A DNA stretch of 64,000 nucleotides, taken from Paraburkholderia guartelaensis (GTDB lineage Bacteria > Pseudomonadota > Gammaproteobacteria > Burkholderiales > Burkholderiaceae). Every line of letters begins with the position of its first letter. Within the stretch, counting starts at the first letter, position 1. The notes below the pieces were generated by a model. It was not told the DNA's origin. It saw only the letters and a program-made list of their open reading frames with translations, and ran no database searches. The stretch spans positions 84,994 to 148,993 of the forward strand of contig NZ_SMOD01000022.1 in assembly GCF_004353905.1 (NCBI RefSeq), given 5' to 3'. Positions 51,871-60,894 of the stretch are shown here, one piece after another. The translations under genes and the position numbers were made by a program.

Positions 51871-53070
51871 ATGCGTACCCCGTATCTCGACCACTTGCGC
51901 GCGACGCTCGACCAGATTCGCGCCGATGGCTTCTACAAGAACGAGCGCGTGATCGCCACGCCGCAGTCGGCCGATATCCGGCTCGCAGACGGCAGCGACG
52001 TGCTCAACTTCTGCGCGAACAACTACCTCGGCCTCGCCAACGACGCGCGCCTCATCGCCGCCGCGCAAGACGGCCTCGCGCGCGATGGCTTCGGCATGGC
52101 GTCGGTGCGTTTCATCTGCGGCACGCAAACCGTGCACAAGCAGCTCGAAAGCGCGCTCGCCACGTTTTTGCAAACCGAAGACTGCATTCTCTATTCCAGC
52201 TGTTTCGACGCGAACGGTGGCCTCTTCGAAACGCTGCTCGGCGACGAAGACGCGATCATCAGCGACGAACTCAATCACGCGAGCATCATCGACGGCGTGC
52301 GCCTTTCGAAGGCGCGCCGTTATCGCTACAAGAACAACGATCTTTCGGATCTCGAAGCAAAGCTGAAGGACGCGGACGAAGCGGGCGCACGCTACAAGCT
52401 GATCGCCACCGACGGCGTGTTCTCGATGGACGGCATCATCGCAGACCTCAAGGGCATCAGCGATCTCGCGGACCGCTACGACGCGCTCGTGATGGTCGAC
52501 GACTCGCACGCGGTGGGCTTCATCGGCGAGCATGGGCGCGGCACGCCCGAGCACTGCGGCGTCCTGCAGCGCGTGGACATCATTACCGGTACGCTCGGCA
52601 AGGCGCTGGGTGGCGCGTCGGGCGGCTATATCGCGGCGAAGCAGGAAGTCGTCGACTTGCTGCGCCAGCGCTCGCGCCCCTACCTCTTCTCGAACACGCT
52701 GACGCCGAGCATCGCGGCCGCTTCGCTTGCAGTGCTCGAGCTGATTGCGAGCGACGAAGGCGCACAACTGCGCCGCCGGGTGCGCGAGAACGGCGCGCAG
52801 TTCCGCCGCGAAATGAGCGCGCTCGGCTTCACGCTCGTGCCCGGCGAGCACCCGATCATTCCGGTGATGCTCGGCGACGCCCAGGTCGCCTCGAAAATGG
52901 CCGACGCGCTCCTGCACGAGGGCGTCTACGTCATCGGCTTTTCGTATCCCGTCGTGCCCAAGGGTCGCGCGCGCATTCGCACGCAGATGAGCGCCGCGCA
53001 CACGCCTGCGCATATCGGGCGCGCCGTCGAGGCGTTCGCGCGCGTCGGCAAGCAGCTCGGCGTGATTTAA
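51871..53070 (+). CDS. kbl: Glycine C-acetyltransferase (2-amino-3-ketobutyrate CoA ligase)
   Basis: A 399-residue PLP enzyme of the alpha-oxoamine synthase family. The PLP Lys lies in TGTLGKALGGASGGY, with the cofactor Asp/His in DDSHAVGFIGEHGRGT and the N-terminal NNYLGLAND motif. It cleaves 2-amino-3-ketobutyrate with CoA to glycine and acetyl-CoA, the second step of threonine breakdown. It forms an operon with tdh 17 bases downstream. Confidence 0.95.
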   Translation: MRTPYLDHLRATLDQIRADGFYKNERVIATPQSADIRLADGSDVLNFCANNYLGLANDARLIAAAQDGLARDGFGMASVRFICGTQTVHKQLESALATFLQTEDCILYSSCFDANGGLFETLLGDEDAIISDELNHASIIDGVRLSKARRYRYKNNDLSDLEAKLKDADEAGARYKLIATDGVFSMDGIIADLKGISDLADRYDALVMVDDSHAVGFIGEHGRGTPEHCGVLQRVDIITGTLGKALGGASGGYIAAKQEVVDLLRQRSRPYLFSNTLTPSIAAASLAVLELIASDEGAQLRRRVRENGAQFRREMSALGFTLVPGEHPIIPVMLGDAQVASKMADALLHEGVYVIGFSYPVVPKGRARIRTQMSAAHTPAHIGRAVEAFARVGKQLGVI

Positions 53071-53087
53071 CAAGGATTGCGAATCAA

Positions 53088-54119
53088 ATGAAAGCACTTG
53101 CCAAACTCGAACGCGCGCCCGGACTCACGCTCACGCGCGTGAAGAAGCCCGAAGTCGGCCATAACGACGTGATGATCAAGATCCGCAAAACAGCGATCTG
53201 CGGCACGGACATCCACATCTGGAAATGGGACGACTGGGCGCAGAAGACCATTCCGGTGCCGATGCACGTGGGTCACGAATACGTGGGCGAGATCGTCGAA
53301 ATGGGCCAGGAGGTGCGCGGCTTCCAGATTGGCGATCGCGTGTCGGGCGAAGGGCATATCACCTGCGGCTTTTGCCGCAACTGCCGCGCGGGGCGGCGTC
53401 ACCTGTGCCGCAATACCACGGGCGTGGGCGTGAACCGCGAAGGCGCGTTCGCCGAATACCTCGTGATTCCGGCCTTCAACGCGTTCAAGATTCCGCCCGA
53501 GATCTCCGACGATCTCGCCGCGATCTTCGATCCGTTCGGCAATGCCACGCATACGGCGCTCTCGTTCAACCTCGTGGGCGAGGACGTGCTGATCACGGGC
53601 GCGGGGCCGATCGGCATCATGGCCGTGGCGATCGCGAAGCACGTGGGTGCGCGCAACGTCGTCATCACGGACGTCAACGACTACCGGCTCGAGCTTGCGC
53701 GCAAGATGGGCGCGACGCGCGCCGTGAACGTTTCGCGCGAGTCGCTGCGAGACGTGATGAACGAACTGCACATGACCGAAGGCTTCGACGTGGGCCTCGA
53801 AATGTCGGGTGTGCCGAGCGCATTCACGGCGTTGCTCGAGTCGATGAACCACGGCGGCAAGGTTGCGCTGCTCGGCATTCCGCCCGCGCAAACCGCCATC
53901 GACTGGAACCAGGTCATCTTCAAGGGGCTGGAAATCAAGGGCATCTACGGCCGCGAGATGTTCGAGACCTGGTACAAGATGGTCGCGATGCTGCAGAGCG
54001 GGCTCGATCTCTCGCCCATCATCACGCACCGCTTCGACGTGGACGACTACGAGAAAGGCTTCGCGGCCATGCTCTCGGGCGAAAGCGGCAAGGTGATTCT
54101 CGACTGGACCACGGCTTGA
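53088..54119 (+). CDS. tdh: L-threonine 3-dehydrogenase
   Basis: A 343-residue zinc-dependent medium-chain dehydrogenase. The catalytic zinc ligands are seen in CGTDIHIWKWDDW and GHEYVGEIVEMG, the structural zinc Cys group in CGFCRNCRAGRRHLC, and the NAD-binding turn in ITGAGPIGIMAVAIAKH. It oxidises threonine to 2-amino-3-ketobutyrate for Kbl. Start ATG at 53088 after AAGGATTG. Confidence 0.95.
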   Translation: MKALAKLERAPGLTLTRVKKPEVGHNDVMIKIRKTAICGTDIHIWKWDDWAQKTIPVPMHVGHEYVGEIVEMGQEVRGFQIGDRVSGEGHITCGFCRNCRAGRRHLCRNTTGVGVNREGAFAEYLVIPAFNAFKIPPEISDDLAAIFDPFGNATHTALSFNLVGEDVLITGAGPIGIMAVAIAKHVGARNVVITDVNDYRLELARKMGATRAVNVSRESLRDVMNELHMTEGFDVGLEMSGVPSAFTALLESMNHGGKVALLGIPPAQTAIDWNQVIFKGLEIKGIYGREMFETWYKMVAMLQSGLDLSPIITHRFDVDDYEKGFAAMLSGESGKVILDWTTA

Positions 54120-54143
54120 CCGCGCATTGATTTGATGAGGCTG

Positions 54144-54821
54144 TTACGACGCTGCGCCCGGCGCCGGCTGCTCGAATTCGGCCTCGATGCGCACGTCGAT
54201 CTCGTCGCCCACGGCGGGATACCAACTCGTCAACCCGAACGCCGAGCGCTTGAAATGGCCCGACGCGGTGAAGCCGAGCGTGGGCTGCTTCGTGAGCGGA
54301 TTCGGTGCGTAGCCGTTCAAGGTCACATCGAGCGTGACCGGTTGGGTCACGCCGCGGATCGTGAGATTGCCGGTGAGCGTGCCGCGGCCTTCGCCCGTGC
54401 GCTCGAAGTGCGTGCTCGTGAAGCGGATCTGCGCATAGCGCTCGACATCGAGCATCTGCGATCCTTTGACCATGGTGTCGAGCGCACCGACGTTGGTGTC
54501 GAGGCTCGCGGCGTCGATGGTCGCATCGACCGTGGCCGATTCGAGACCGCCTGTCTGCCAGTCGAGCGTCGCCTGCGCGCGGTCGAAGCGCATCACGAAA
54601 CGCGTGTAGTGGAAGTGATCGACGTCGAACACGACGCTCCAGTGATGCGCGTCCATCACGTAGTGTCCCGCTGGCACGTCGGCTTCCGTGCGGCTCACGC
54701 TGTGCGTGACCACGCGCAGCGGCGTGCACGCGGCAAGACTCGCCGCGCACAGCGCCACGCAGAAGGCGCGGCGCGAGCCGCGAACGATAGGCGCAAGCGA
54801 TACCAGCGGCCGGTTTTTCAT
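54144..54821 (-). CDS. YceI-family lipoprotein
   Basis: A 225-residue protein. The N-terminus is a lipoprotein signal with lipobox LAAC at residue 32; the mature part is a YceI lipocalin-like barrel (VMDAHHWSVVFDVDHFHYTRF; GTLTGNLTIRGVTQPVTLDV; GHFKRSAFGLTSW). YceI proteins bind polyisoprenoid chains in the periplasm. The ATG at 54821 has GGGAGATGAG before it. Convergent with tdh and divergent from the AraC gene. Confidence 0.88.
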   Translation of the reverse strand: MKNRPLVSLAPIVRGSRRAFCVALCAASLAACTPLRVVTHSVSRTEADVPAGHYVMDAHHWSVVFDVDHFHYTRFVMRFDRAQATLDWQTGGLESATVDATIDAASLDTNVGALDTMVKGSQMLDVERYAQIRFTSTHFERTGEGRGTLTGNLTIRGVTQPVTLDVTLNGYAPNPLTKQPTLGFTASGHFKRSAFGLTSWYPAVGDEIDVRIEAEFEQPAPGAAS

Positions 54822-55022
54822 CTCATCTCCCTTTGACTCGTCGACACCCGTAAGGACGTTTGGCGAGCCGCGTTTCTTCCATCCGGTTCGCGAAGCATAA
54901 CGCGACGGGGCCGGATCGCGGCGCCCCGCGCCGTTACTCGTCCAGGTCACGCGCACATTGCGCGCCGCGCGAAACTCGGGTCTCATACGCCGATTGGAGC
55001 CCGAACGAGTGGAGAGCCGACC

Positions 55023-55847
55023 ATGCCAGCCACGAACCACGCCGTGCGTTTTCACGCCACGCTCGTGCGGGACGTCGACGCGATGACGGCGGCCACGGCG
55101 CGCGCGTTCGGGCGTCACACGCACGACCAGTACGGCATTGGCGTGATCGATCGCGGCGGCCATGTGTCGCTGAGCGATGCGGGCCAGGTCGAGGCCGTGC
55201 CGGGCGACCTCATCCTCGTCAATCCGGGCGAGGTGCACGACGGCCGCCCGCTCGACGCCGCCGGGCGCACGTGGCGCATGCTCTATTTCGAGCCGCGCTG
55301 GGTCGACGCGCTGCAAGCCGACATCACGCAAGGTGACGACGCCGCTTTTGCGCTTCACGCGCCGGTGATCAGCGAACCGCGTTTGCGCGCGCTGTTCGAT
55401 GCGGCTTTCACGCACGTCACCAACCAAAGCAGCGACCTCACATACATGGCCTTCGACGCCGCCGCGCTCGAAGTAATGACGCGGCTCGTCGAGGCGCTCG
55501 GCCACCGGCGCGCGCTCGCGCAGTGCTCACCGGCGTCGCTGGCGCGCGTGCGCGAGATGATCGACACCGATCCGGCCCAGCCGTTCTCACTCGCCGAACT
55601 CGCGCAGGCGGCGGGGCTGAGCCGCTTCCAGCTCCATCGCGGCTTCCTGCGTGCATTCGGCGTCGCGCCGCACGGCTACATCCTGCATCGCCGCGTGGCG
55701 CTCGCGCGGCGCCTGCTCAAGGCGGGCCATGCCCCGGCGCAGACCGCGCTGGATGCCGGTTTCTGCGACCAGAGCCACCTGAACCGCGCGTTCGCGCGGC
55801 AGTTCGGCGTATCGCCGGGGCGTTACCGGCTCGCGCGCGCGGCATGA
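55023..55847 (+). CDS. AraC-family transcriptional regulator
   Basis: A 274-residue regulator: an N-terminal cupin-like AraC_binding domain (residues about 15-150; RHTHDQYGIGVIDRGG, NPGEVHDGRPL) and two C-terminal helix-turn-helix units (FSLAELAQAAGLSRFQLHRGF; PAQTALDAGFCDQSHLNRAF). The effector is unknown. The following EamA transporter gene, 90 bases downstream on the same strand, is a likely target, as this pairing is frequent. Confidence 0.92.
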   Translation: MPATNHAVRFHATLVRDVDAMTAATARAFGRHTHDQYGIGVIDRGGHVSLSDAGQVEAVPGDLILVNPGEVHDGRPLDAAGRTWRMLYFEPRWVDALQADITQGDDAAFALHAPVISEPRLRALFDAAFTHVTNQSSDLTYMAFDAAALEVMTRLVEALGHRRALAQCSPASLARVREMIDTDPAQPFSLAELAQAAGLSRFQLHRGFLRAFGVAPHGYILHRRVALARRLLKAGHAPAQTALDAGFCDQSHLNRAFARQFGVSPGRYRLARAA

Positions 55848-55937
55848 ATCGCACGCGCGTCATGCGCTGACGCACAACGATCCAAGACGGCGCGTCGTGG
55901 TGAGCCTATACAGGCGTATCACCACGAGGAGCGCTCC

Positions 55938-56912
55938 ATGTCGAACCGATTGTCGTCGCGCGAAAACGCGCGGCGCTTGACCCTCTCCCCCCGATCCGTC
56001 GCGCAGGCGCAGTTGACGGCGGCCATGCTTACCGTGGGCAGCACGGTCATTGCGAGCAAGGCCATCGGCGCCGGGCTCGATCCGCTGCCGGCCACCGCGC
56101 TGCGCTTCGGGATGGCGCTGCCGGTTTTTCTGCTGCTCATGCGTTTGACCGGTACGGCGTTTCCGCGTCCCGGCCTGCGCGACGCCCTGTTGCTCGTCTC
56201 ACAGGCTGCGATCGGCAGCGTCGGCTATACGGTTTTGCTGATCGCGGGCACGCAGCGCACATCTGCGAGCGACGCCGGCATCATCCTCGGCACCCTGCCG
56301 GCTGTCTGTGCCTTGACGGCGGCGCTCGTGCTCGGCGAGCGGCTGCGCGCAAGCACGCTCGTTTCGGTGACGATCGCGAGCCTCGGCGTGGCGATGGTCA
56401 CACTCGCGCCCGGCGAGCATCGCGATGGCGCACGCTCTCTCACGGGCGACGCGATGATACTCGGCGCAGTCGTGTGCGAAAGCCTGTTCGTCCTGCTGAA
56501 CAAGCGGCTTTCGCGGCCGTGGCCGCCCCTTGCGCAGGCTAGCGCGATGACGGGTATCGGCTTCGTCGTATCGGGCGTGTGTGCGCTACCCGGCTGGCTT
56601 GGCGCGGCCCACGCTGTGCCGTTGAATGCCGTGCTCGGCGTGGCGTATTACGCGCTCGTGCCGACGGTGGCCGGATTCTGGCTCTGGTATGCGGGCGCGG
56701 CGCGCGTGCCGGGCGGCGAGGCCGCGGTCTTTACCGCGGTGGCGCCGGTGTCGAGCGTGGCGCTGGCCACGGTGCTGCTCGGCGAGCCGCTTACGCTCAC
56801 GCGCGTGCTCGGCCTCACCCTGGTCGTGGTCGCAGTGTTCGCGGTTTCAGGACGCGGGCTGTGGGATCGCGTTAGAGCGCAGCGTAGCGCGCGCGACAGC
56901 AAAGTGTCTTGA
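55938..56912 (+). CDS. EamA/DMT-family transporter
   Basis: A 324-residue inner-membrane protein with ten hydrophobic segments in two EamA repeats (first: LTVGSTVIASKAIGAGLDPL; second: LGVAYYALVPTVAGFWLWY, ending AVFTAVAPVSSVALATVLLGE). Likely an exporter of amino acids or other metabolites. It stands between its probable regulator (AraC family) and the TetR gene, whose operator pair begins seven bases after its stop. Confidence 0.9.
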   Translation: MSNRLSSRENARRLTLSPRSVAQAQLTAAMLTVGSTVIASKAIGAGLDPLPATALRFGMALPVFLLLMRLTGTAFPRPGLRDALLLVSQAAIGSVGYTVLLIAGTQRTSASDAGIILGTLPAVCALTAALVLGERLRASTLVSVTIASLGVAMVTLAPGEHRDGARSLTGDAMILGAVVCESLFVLLNKRLSRPWPPLAQASAMTGIGFVVSGVCALPGWLGAAHAVPLNAVLGVAYYALVPTVAGFWLWYAGAARVPGGEAAVFTAVAPVSSVALATVLLGEPLTLTRVLGLTLVVVAVFAVSGRGLWDRVRAQRSARDSKVS

Positions 56913-56918
56913 CTTGGG

Positions 56919-56961
56919 AGAATGATCGTTCTACATTGCGGACTGGGAGAACGATCATTCT
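56919..56961. promoter_or_regulatory. Paired TetR operator-like sites
   Basis: AGAATGATCGTTCT (56919-56932) and AGAACGATCATTCT (56948-56961) are exact reverse complements of each other, each itself a near-palindrome, both preceded by GGG. They lie 50-90 bases before the TetR start and probably bind the TetR protein. Confidence 0.7.
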
Positions 56962-57010
56962 CCATCTGACCTTCGCAATCCCGCCGCAATCCCGCTGAAC
57001 GAGACTAGCC

Positions 57011-57733
57011 ATGAGCCCGCCCGCCGTAACGAACCCCGAAGCGAACGCAGAAGCGCCACAGGCCGACGCGCGGGAGCGCCTGCTCGAAGCCGCCGAGGCG
57101 CTGATCTACGCGGGCGGCATCCACGCAACGGGCGTCGATGCGATCGTTCGCGCGGCGGGGGCGGCGCGCAAGAGCTTCTACACGTATTTCGAATCGAAGG
57201 ACGCGTTAGTCGCGGCTGCGCTTTCGCGGCGCGACGAGCGCTGGATGCGCTGGTTCGTCGCCGGTACGCTCGCGCGCGGACGCACGCCGCAGGCACGCCT
57301 TGCCGGCATGTTCGACGTATTGCGCGAGTGGTTCACGTCCGAGGGCTTTCACGGTTGCGCGTTTCTCAACGCCGCCGGAGAAATCGCGTCACCCGACGAC
57401 CCGGTGCGCGTGGTCGCGCGCGAACACAAGGAACGCCTGCTCGACTTCGTGCGCGAACAGTGCGAGGCGTGGGTCGCGAGCGTCGGCGCAGATCGCCGGA
57501 TCGCCGCACGCCTCGCGCGGCAATGGCTGATCCTGATCGACGGCGCGATCGGCGTGGCGCTAGTGAGCGGCGACGCCGATGCGGCGCTCGACGCACGCGC
57601 GGCAGGCCGATCGTTGCTCGACGCCCTCGCACCGAAAAGCGGTTCCGATTCCCAAAGCCAGTCTCAAAGCCGATCTCTATCGCGCGCACCGTCCCGGCGC
57701 GCCGCCCAACGCAAGGAGCAAGACCATGAGTGA
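57011..57733 (+). CDS. TetR-family transcriptional regulator
   Basis: A 240-residue repressor. The N-terminal helix-turn-helix is at residues about 22-66 (ARERLLEAAEALIYAGG; GVDAIVRAAGAARKSFYTYF). The ligand domain follows, and the last 25 residues are Ser/Arg-rich. It is followed by an NTF2-like gene overlapping its end by eight bases, so the two are co-transcribed and probably self-regulated through the operator pair upstream. Confidence 0.92.
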   Translation: MSPPAVTNPEANAEAPQADARERLLEAAEALIYAGGIHATGVDAIVRAAGAARKSFYTYFESKDALVAAALSRRDERWMRWFVAGTLARGRTPQARLAGMFDVLREWFTSEGFHGCAFLNAAGEIASPDDPVRVVAREHKERLLDFVREQCEAWVASVGADRRIAARLARQWLILIDGAIGVALVSGDADAALDARAAGRSLLDALAPKSGSDSQSQSQSRSLSRAPSRRAAQRKEQDHE

Positions 57734-58205
57734 TTCGCCCGAAGTGCGTCCGCCGCTGCCGCCGTTCACGCGCGAAAGCGCCATACAGAAAGTGCGCGCA
57801 GCGGAAGATGGCTGGAACACGCGCGACCCGCAGCGCGTTTCGCTTGCGTACACGCCGCAAAGCGTGTGGCGCAATCGCGCAGAGTTCGTGACGGGCCGCG
57901 AGGCCATCGTGGGACTTCTCACGCGCAAGTGGGCGCGCGAACTCGACTATCGCCTGATCAAGGAGCTATGGGCGTACACGGACAACCGCATCGCAGTGCG
58001 TTTCGCCTATGAGTGGCACGACGATTCGGGCAGCTGGTTCCGCTCGTATGGCAACGAAAACTGGGAATTCGACGCGAACGGCTTGATGGCGCACCGTCAC
58101 GCATCGATCAACGACCTGCCGATCCGCGAGGCGGATCGCCTCTATCACTGGCCGCTCGGGCGCCGTCCCGACGATCATCCGGGCCTCTCCGACCTCGGCC
58201 TCTGA
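57726..58205 (+). CDS. NTF2-like protein, DUF1348 family
   Basis: A 159-residue protein of the SnoaL/NTF2-like DUF1348 family (AEDGWNTRDPQRVSLAYTPQSVWRNR; YEWHDDSGSWFRSYGNENWEF). These small cone-fold proteins act as hydrolases or isomerases, or bind small ligands; no specific reaction is assigned. Its start overlaps the TetR gene, so it is the likely output gene of that regulator. Confidence 0.87.
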   Translation: MSDSPEVRPPLPPFTRESAIQKVRAAEDGWNTRDPQRVSLAYTPQSVWRNRAEFVTGREAIVGLLTRKWARELDYRLIKELWAYTDNRIAVRFAYEWHDDSGSWFRSYGNENWEFDANGLMAHRHASINDLPIREADRLYHWPLGRRPDDHPGLSDLGL

Positions 58206-58393
58206 CGCTTCGCTTTCATCGGGACGACTCGCTACGCATGGCACCATGCCGGCGGTGAGCGAGTTGCCCGATCCGAGCCTGGACTCCATTGCGCACGCAT
58301 CGGGTTGCGGTACAGTTCGTCATTCACCGCGAACCAGCAATCAGAAAACAGACGATCCCCTCGCGGATCGGCGCAAGAAAGGACGGAGAGCCC

Positions 58394-58978
58394 ATGCGGT
58401 TTTGGCAGAAGCAAGGTGGCGCAGCAACAATAACGACAACGACGGCGACAACGCAAGCGACAAAGCAGGCGAAGAGAACGAAACGCGGCGCGGCTGCTGC
58501 CCTGCTGCTCTTGCCGCTGCTGCTGTTCGGCACGGCGCAGTCGGCGCACGCAGCGAACTGGTGTAGTTCGGGCCTGTGGGTAGACGCGATGGTGGGCTCG
58601 TACCACATCCATCCCGACAAGGACTTCGAACAATTCAATCCGGGCCTTGGCATCGAATGCTGGCCCGGCGACACGTGGGCGCTCACGGCAGGCGGTTTTC
58701 GCAATTCGTTGCGCCGGTCCTCTTACTATGGCGGCGCAGTGTGGGCGCCCGAGTTTCTGCACTGGGGCTTCGTGCGGCTCGCAGCGATGGGCGGCATCAT
58801 CTCCGGCTACAACTATGGCAACTGGGGCCTCGGCCACGACCATACGATCGGGCCCGTGGTCGCGCCCATCGTGATGGTTGCGTACAAGCGCGTGGGCGTG
58901 AACTTCATCGTCATTCCGCCGATACCGTCTGACGATCTGCCGTTTACCATCGGGTTTCAGTTGCGATTCAAGTTCTAG
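58394..58978 (+). CDS. Putative outer membrane beta-barrel protein
   Basis: A 194-residue exported protein. Signal: basic and Thr-rich N-terminus, then hydrophobic run and AHA-AN cleavage near residue 57, longer than usual. The mature part has alternating strands and ends with a terminal FQLRFKF, the aromatic C-terminus of outer membrane barrels; GSYHIHPDKDFEQFNPGLGIE resembles the N-terminal strand pattern of PagP-like or related small barrels. The enzyme identity is uncertain. ATG at 58394 follows AAGGACGGAG. Confidence 0.65.
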   Translation: MRFWQKQGGAATITTTTATTQATKQAKRTKRGAAAALLLLPLLLFGTAQSAHAANWCSSGLWVDAMVGSYHIHPDKDFEQFNPGLGIECWPGDTWALTAGGFRNSLRRSSYYGGAVWAPEFLHWGFVRLAAMGGIISGYNYGNWGLGHDHTIGPVVAPIVMVAYKRVGVNFIVIPPIPSDDLPFTIGFQLRFKF

Positions 58979-59692
58979 GGTTCAACTGTCGGCGGGCAAA
59001 TAAGTCCGGACTTGGAGGAAACTGCGGATTTTGGGCAAACAAGTTCAGAGTTGCCTTGCTGGGCGGGGGGCGGTTCTGCCCAGATGCAAACTTTTCCGAA
59101 CGGAATTGCATCGTTATGCGAATTATAAGTTTGGAGTTGCCTTGCGTAGCCGGCATTGCAGCGATTCTCACCACGCGAAGGTGAGGCTTTTCGGGATACG
59201 CGATATATCGCACATGAAAAAAGCTGCGATGTTCAGAAAGGGGCCCAAAACTGACAATAGAGTCCAGTGATCAAAAAAACAGCAGATGCAAGCCTAAGCG
59301 CTTCCTGAAGGCGGTGGAGCGCGGATGGGTGAGCGTTTCCAGGATGGTGAGGACTTCCAGGAGGTAAAAAAGCGTTGAGAATAAGGTGAGCGCTTTCGGG
59401 CGCCAGCGACGCGGCACGAATTGGCGAATCGAACGCATGTCACGTGGTCGGTGATGAATCTGGCTCACGCGATCCCAACAAAACCTGCATGTATGTGTCA
59501 AGGACGCTGAAGGAGTTCGGGACGGTGAGGATTTCCAGGAGCTAAGACGATGGGCAAGTCCGTATCTCCCGAATTTGCTCACCTTTCCTCCGGTGGCCGC
59601 AGCGAAATGTATGGTTCGCGCCAATTGGCGTGAGAAGATGCGTCCCATGCGACGTCGCCGCAGGCGTTGACGGTTGGAATGAGTCGCCGATT
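58979..59692. other. Non-coding stretch with a second iteron cluster
   Basis: About 700 bases without a supported gene at the start of the accessory island. It contains a 12-base palindrome AAGTCCGGACTT (59002), a repeated GAGTTGCCTTGC segment (about 59047 and 59134), and the iteron-like copies listed separately. Open frames over the iterons are chance products. Confidence 0.6.
59328..59583 (-). repeat. Second iteron-like cluster (five copies)
   Basis: Minus-orientation copies starting GGTGAG at 59328, 59346, 59385 and 59524, and one plus-orientation copy CTCCCGAATTTGCTCACC at 59566-59583. The best, GGTGAGGATTTCCAGGAG (59524), differs from the reverse ori consensus at two positions. Three copies share the variant TTCCAGGA. 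No initiator gene is nearby. Confidence 0.72.
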
Positions 59693-60237
59693 CTACGGCT
59701 CTACCGTAAGTCGGCGGCCATCCTTTCCGCTTCTTGACCATCGCTTTCCAGGACTACGCATCTCGACGTACGCCTGAAGATTGTTGGCCCATGCATATCC
59801 GCGAGTTCGTCCCAAATCTCGCATAAGTTTGAGAACGTTCACTCGAATGCAGTACCCGAGAATTGAGGTTAAAACGTCAACGTGAAGATTACGCACTAGT
59901 TCAGCGAGATGCCTGTCTCTTCCAGAGTCTGTCCTTTACCACTCGCCTTGCCGATGGCGCTTGCAAGTTCCAGAAGGGCGAGTTCCGGGATTGAAACGAG
60001 AATTTCGTTGTCCTTGTTGGGTAATGATCGTGACCAAGCTGTTATTCGTGCATCGTCCTGAAACAGCTGGGTAGTCTGAAAGCTGAAGGGCATGTGTTCG
60101 GTAACCCAGTCGAGGAACCTGTACGATTGGAAAGCCCATAGAGCCATTCTGAGGCGGAACGCTATGTTGTGTCTTATCCCTTGCCAATCAAGCGCGGTCT
60201 TTCCCCCGACGTGAAGACCGGGCACGCGTCGGCTCAC
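59693..60237 (-). pseudogene. Broken AbiEi-type antitoxin/regulator gene
   Basis: Two minus-strand frames joined at 59896. The upstream one (60237-59896, 113 residues) has the AbiEi hallmark LHVGGKTALDWQG near its start and SIPELALLELASAIGK later; the downstream one (59896-59693, 67 residues) reads like the AbiEi C-terminus (NVLKLMRDLGRTRGYAWANN; GKRWSRSGKDGRR). Together they look like one protein split by a frameshift, and the N-terminal winged-helix part is missing. AbiEi is the antitoxin of the AbiE abortive-infection toxin system; no AbiEii toxin gene is seen. Confidence 0.6.
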
Positions 60238-60279
60238 ATTCTGCTTCGATGACGCTAGTCCGCGTCACAGGCCGCAGTT

Positions 60280-60720
60280 CTACCAAGGCGCAGCGGGATC
60301 ACCCCGGAATTCGACCTTTGCGATCGTGATCACGCGCGCCGGTGCGTCCGGAAATACCTCTGCAGGCGTCTGGCCTTCGAGAAGAGTATGCGGCGAATAG
60401 AGCCAGAATGCACGCCTCCAGCCACCGTCATCGTTGTCGCTGGGCAGTATGGCAAGGAGTTCGGCAACCTCCTGCCGGATTGCGCCCAAGTGGTCAAACT
60501 GGAAGTCAGGATAGGTGAAGCCTTGCAACCGGACTGACCAGACGCCCAGCAGAGCGCCCCTCGCTCTTGCCTGAGCCGCACAGGTTGTCGATTCTGGACC
60601 GGAATTCTTGCCGGTCAGCAAGGCAACGCCATGATCGTCGGGCCACCCCTTTGCGAGCAGTTCGTCACGAAACTCGATCGCCGTCGCAGTAGGCGGCTCT
60701 TGTACAGCATGGTTAGTCAT
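60280..60720 (-). CDS. Hypothetical protein, possibly antitoxin-like
   Basis: A 146-residue soluble protein with GGAGACTG before its ATG. The C-terminal third (FWLYSPHTLLEGQTPAEVF then PARVITIAKVEF) resembles the toxin-binding end of Xre/MbcA/ParS-like antitoxins, where a G-x-TP-AE-hydrophobic segment is typical; the N-terminal part (AIEFRDELLAKGWPDDHGVALL) could be a small helix-turn-helix. No toxin gene follows directly. It lies 42 bases upstream of the broken AbiEi gene on the same strand. Confidence 0.5.
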   Translation of the reverse strand: MTNHAVQEPPTATAIEFRDELLAKGWPDDHGVALLTGKNSGPESTTCAAQARARGALLGVWSVRLQGFTYPDFQFDHLGAIRQEVAELLAILPSDNDDGGWRRAFWLYSPHTLLEGQTPAEVFPDAPARVITIAKVEFRGDPAAPW

Positions 60721-60894
60721 GGACAGTCTCCACAGGTTTCATGTTCTTCGGGCCGGGGTCGCGGCGACCGGCTGCCGTGCGCGTCATCCCCAAGGACCGG
60801 ATCGCGGGCTCGGCTCCGAGGATACCGTCGCAGGACACGTTGCGGATACTACGGCTGAGCACCATCCCGTCATAGGACAGGAAGGGTCAGTTTT

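Noticed and set aside
59271..59741. 156-codon frame on the minus strand over the second iteron cluster
   Set aside because: No ribosome site or domain; it results from repeat sequence.
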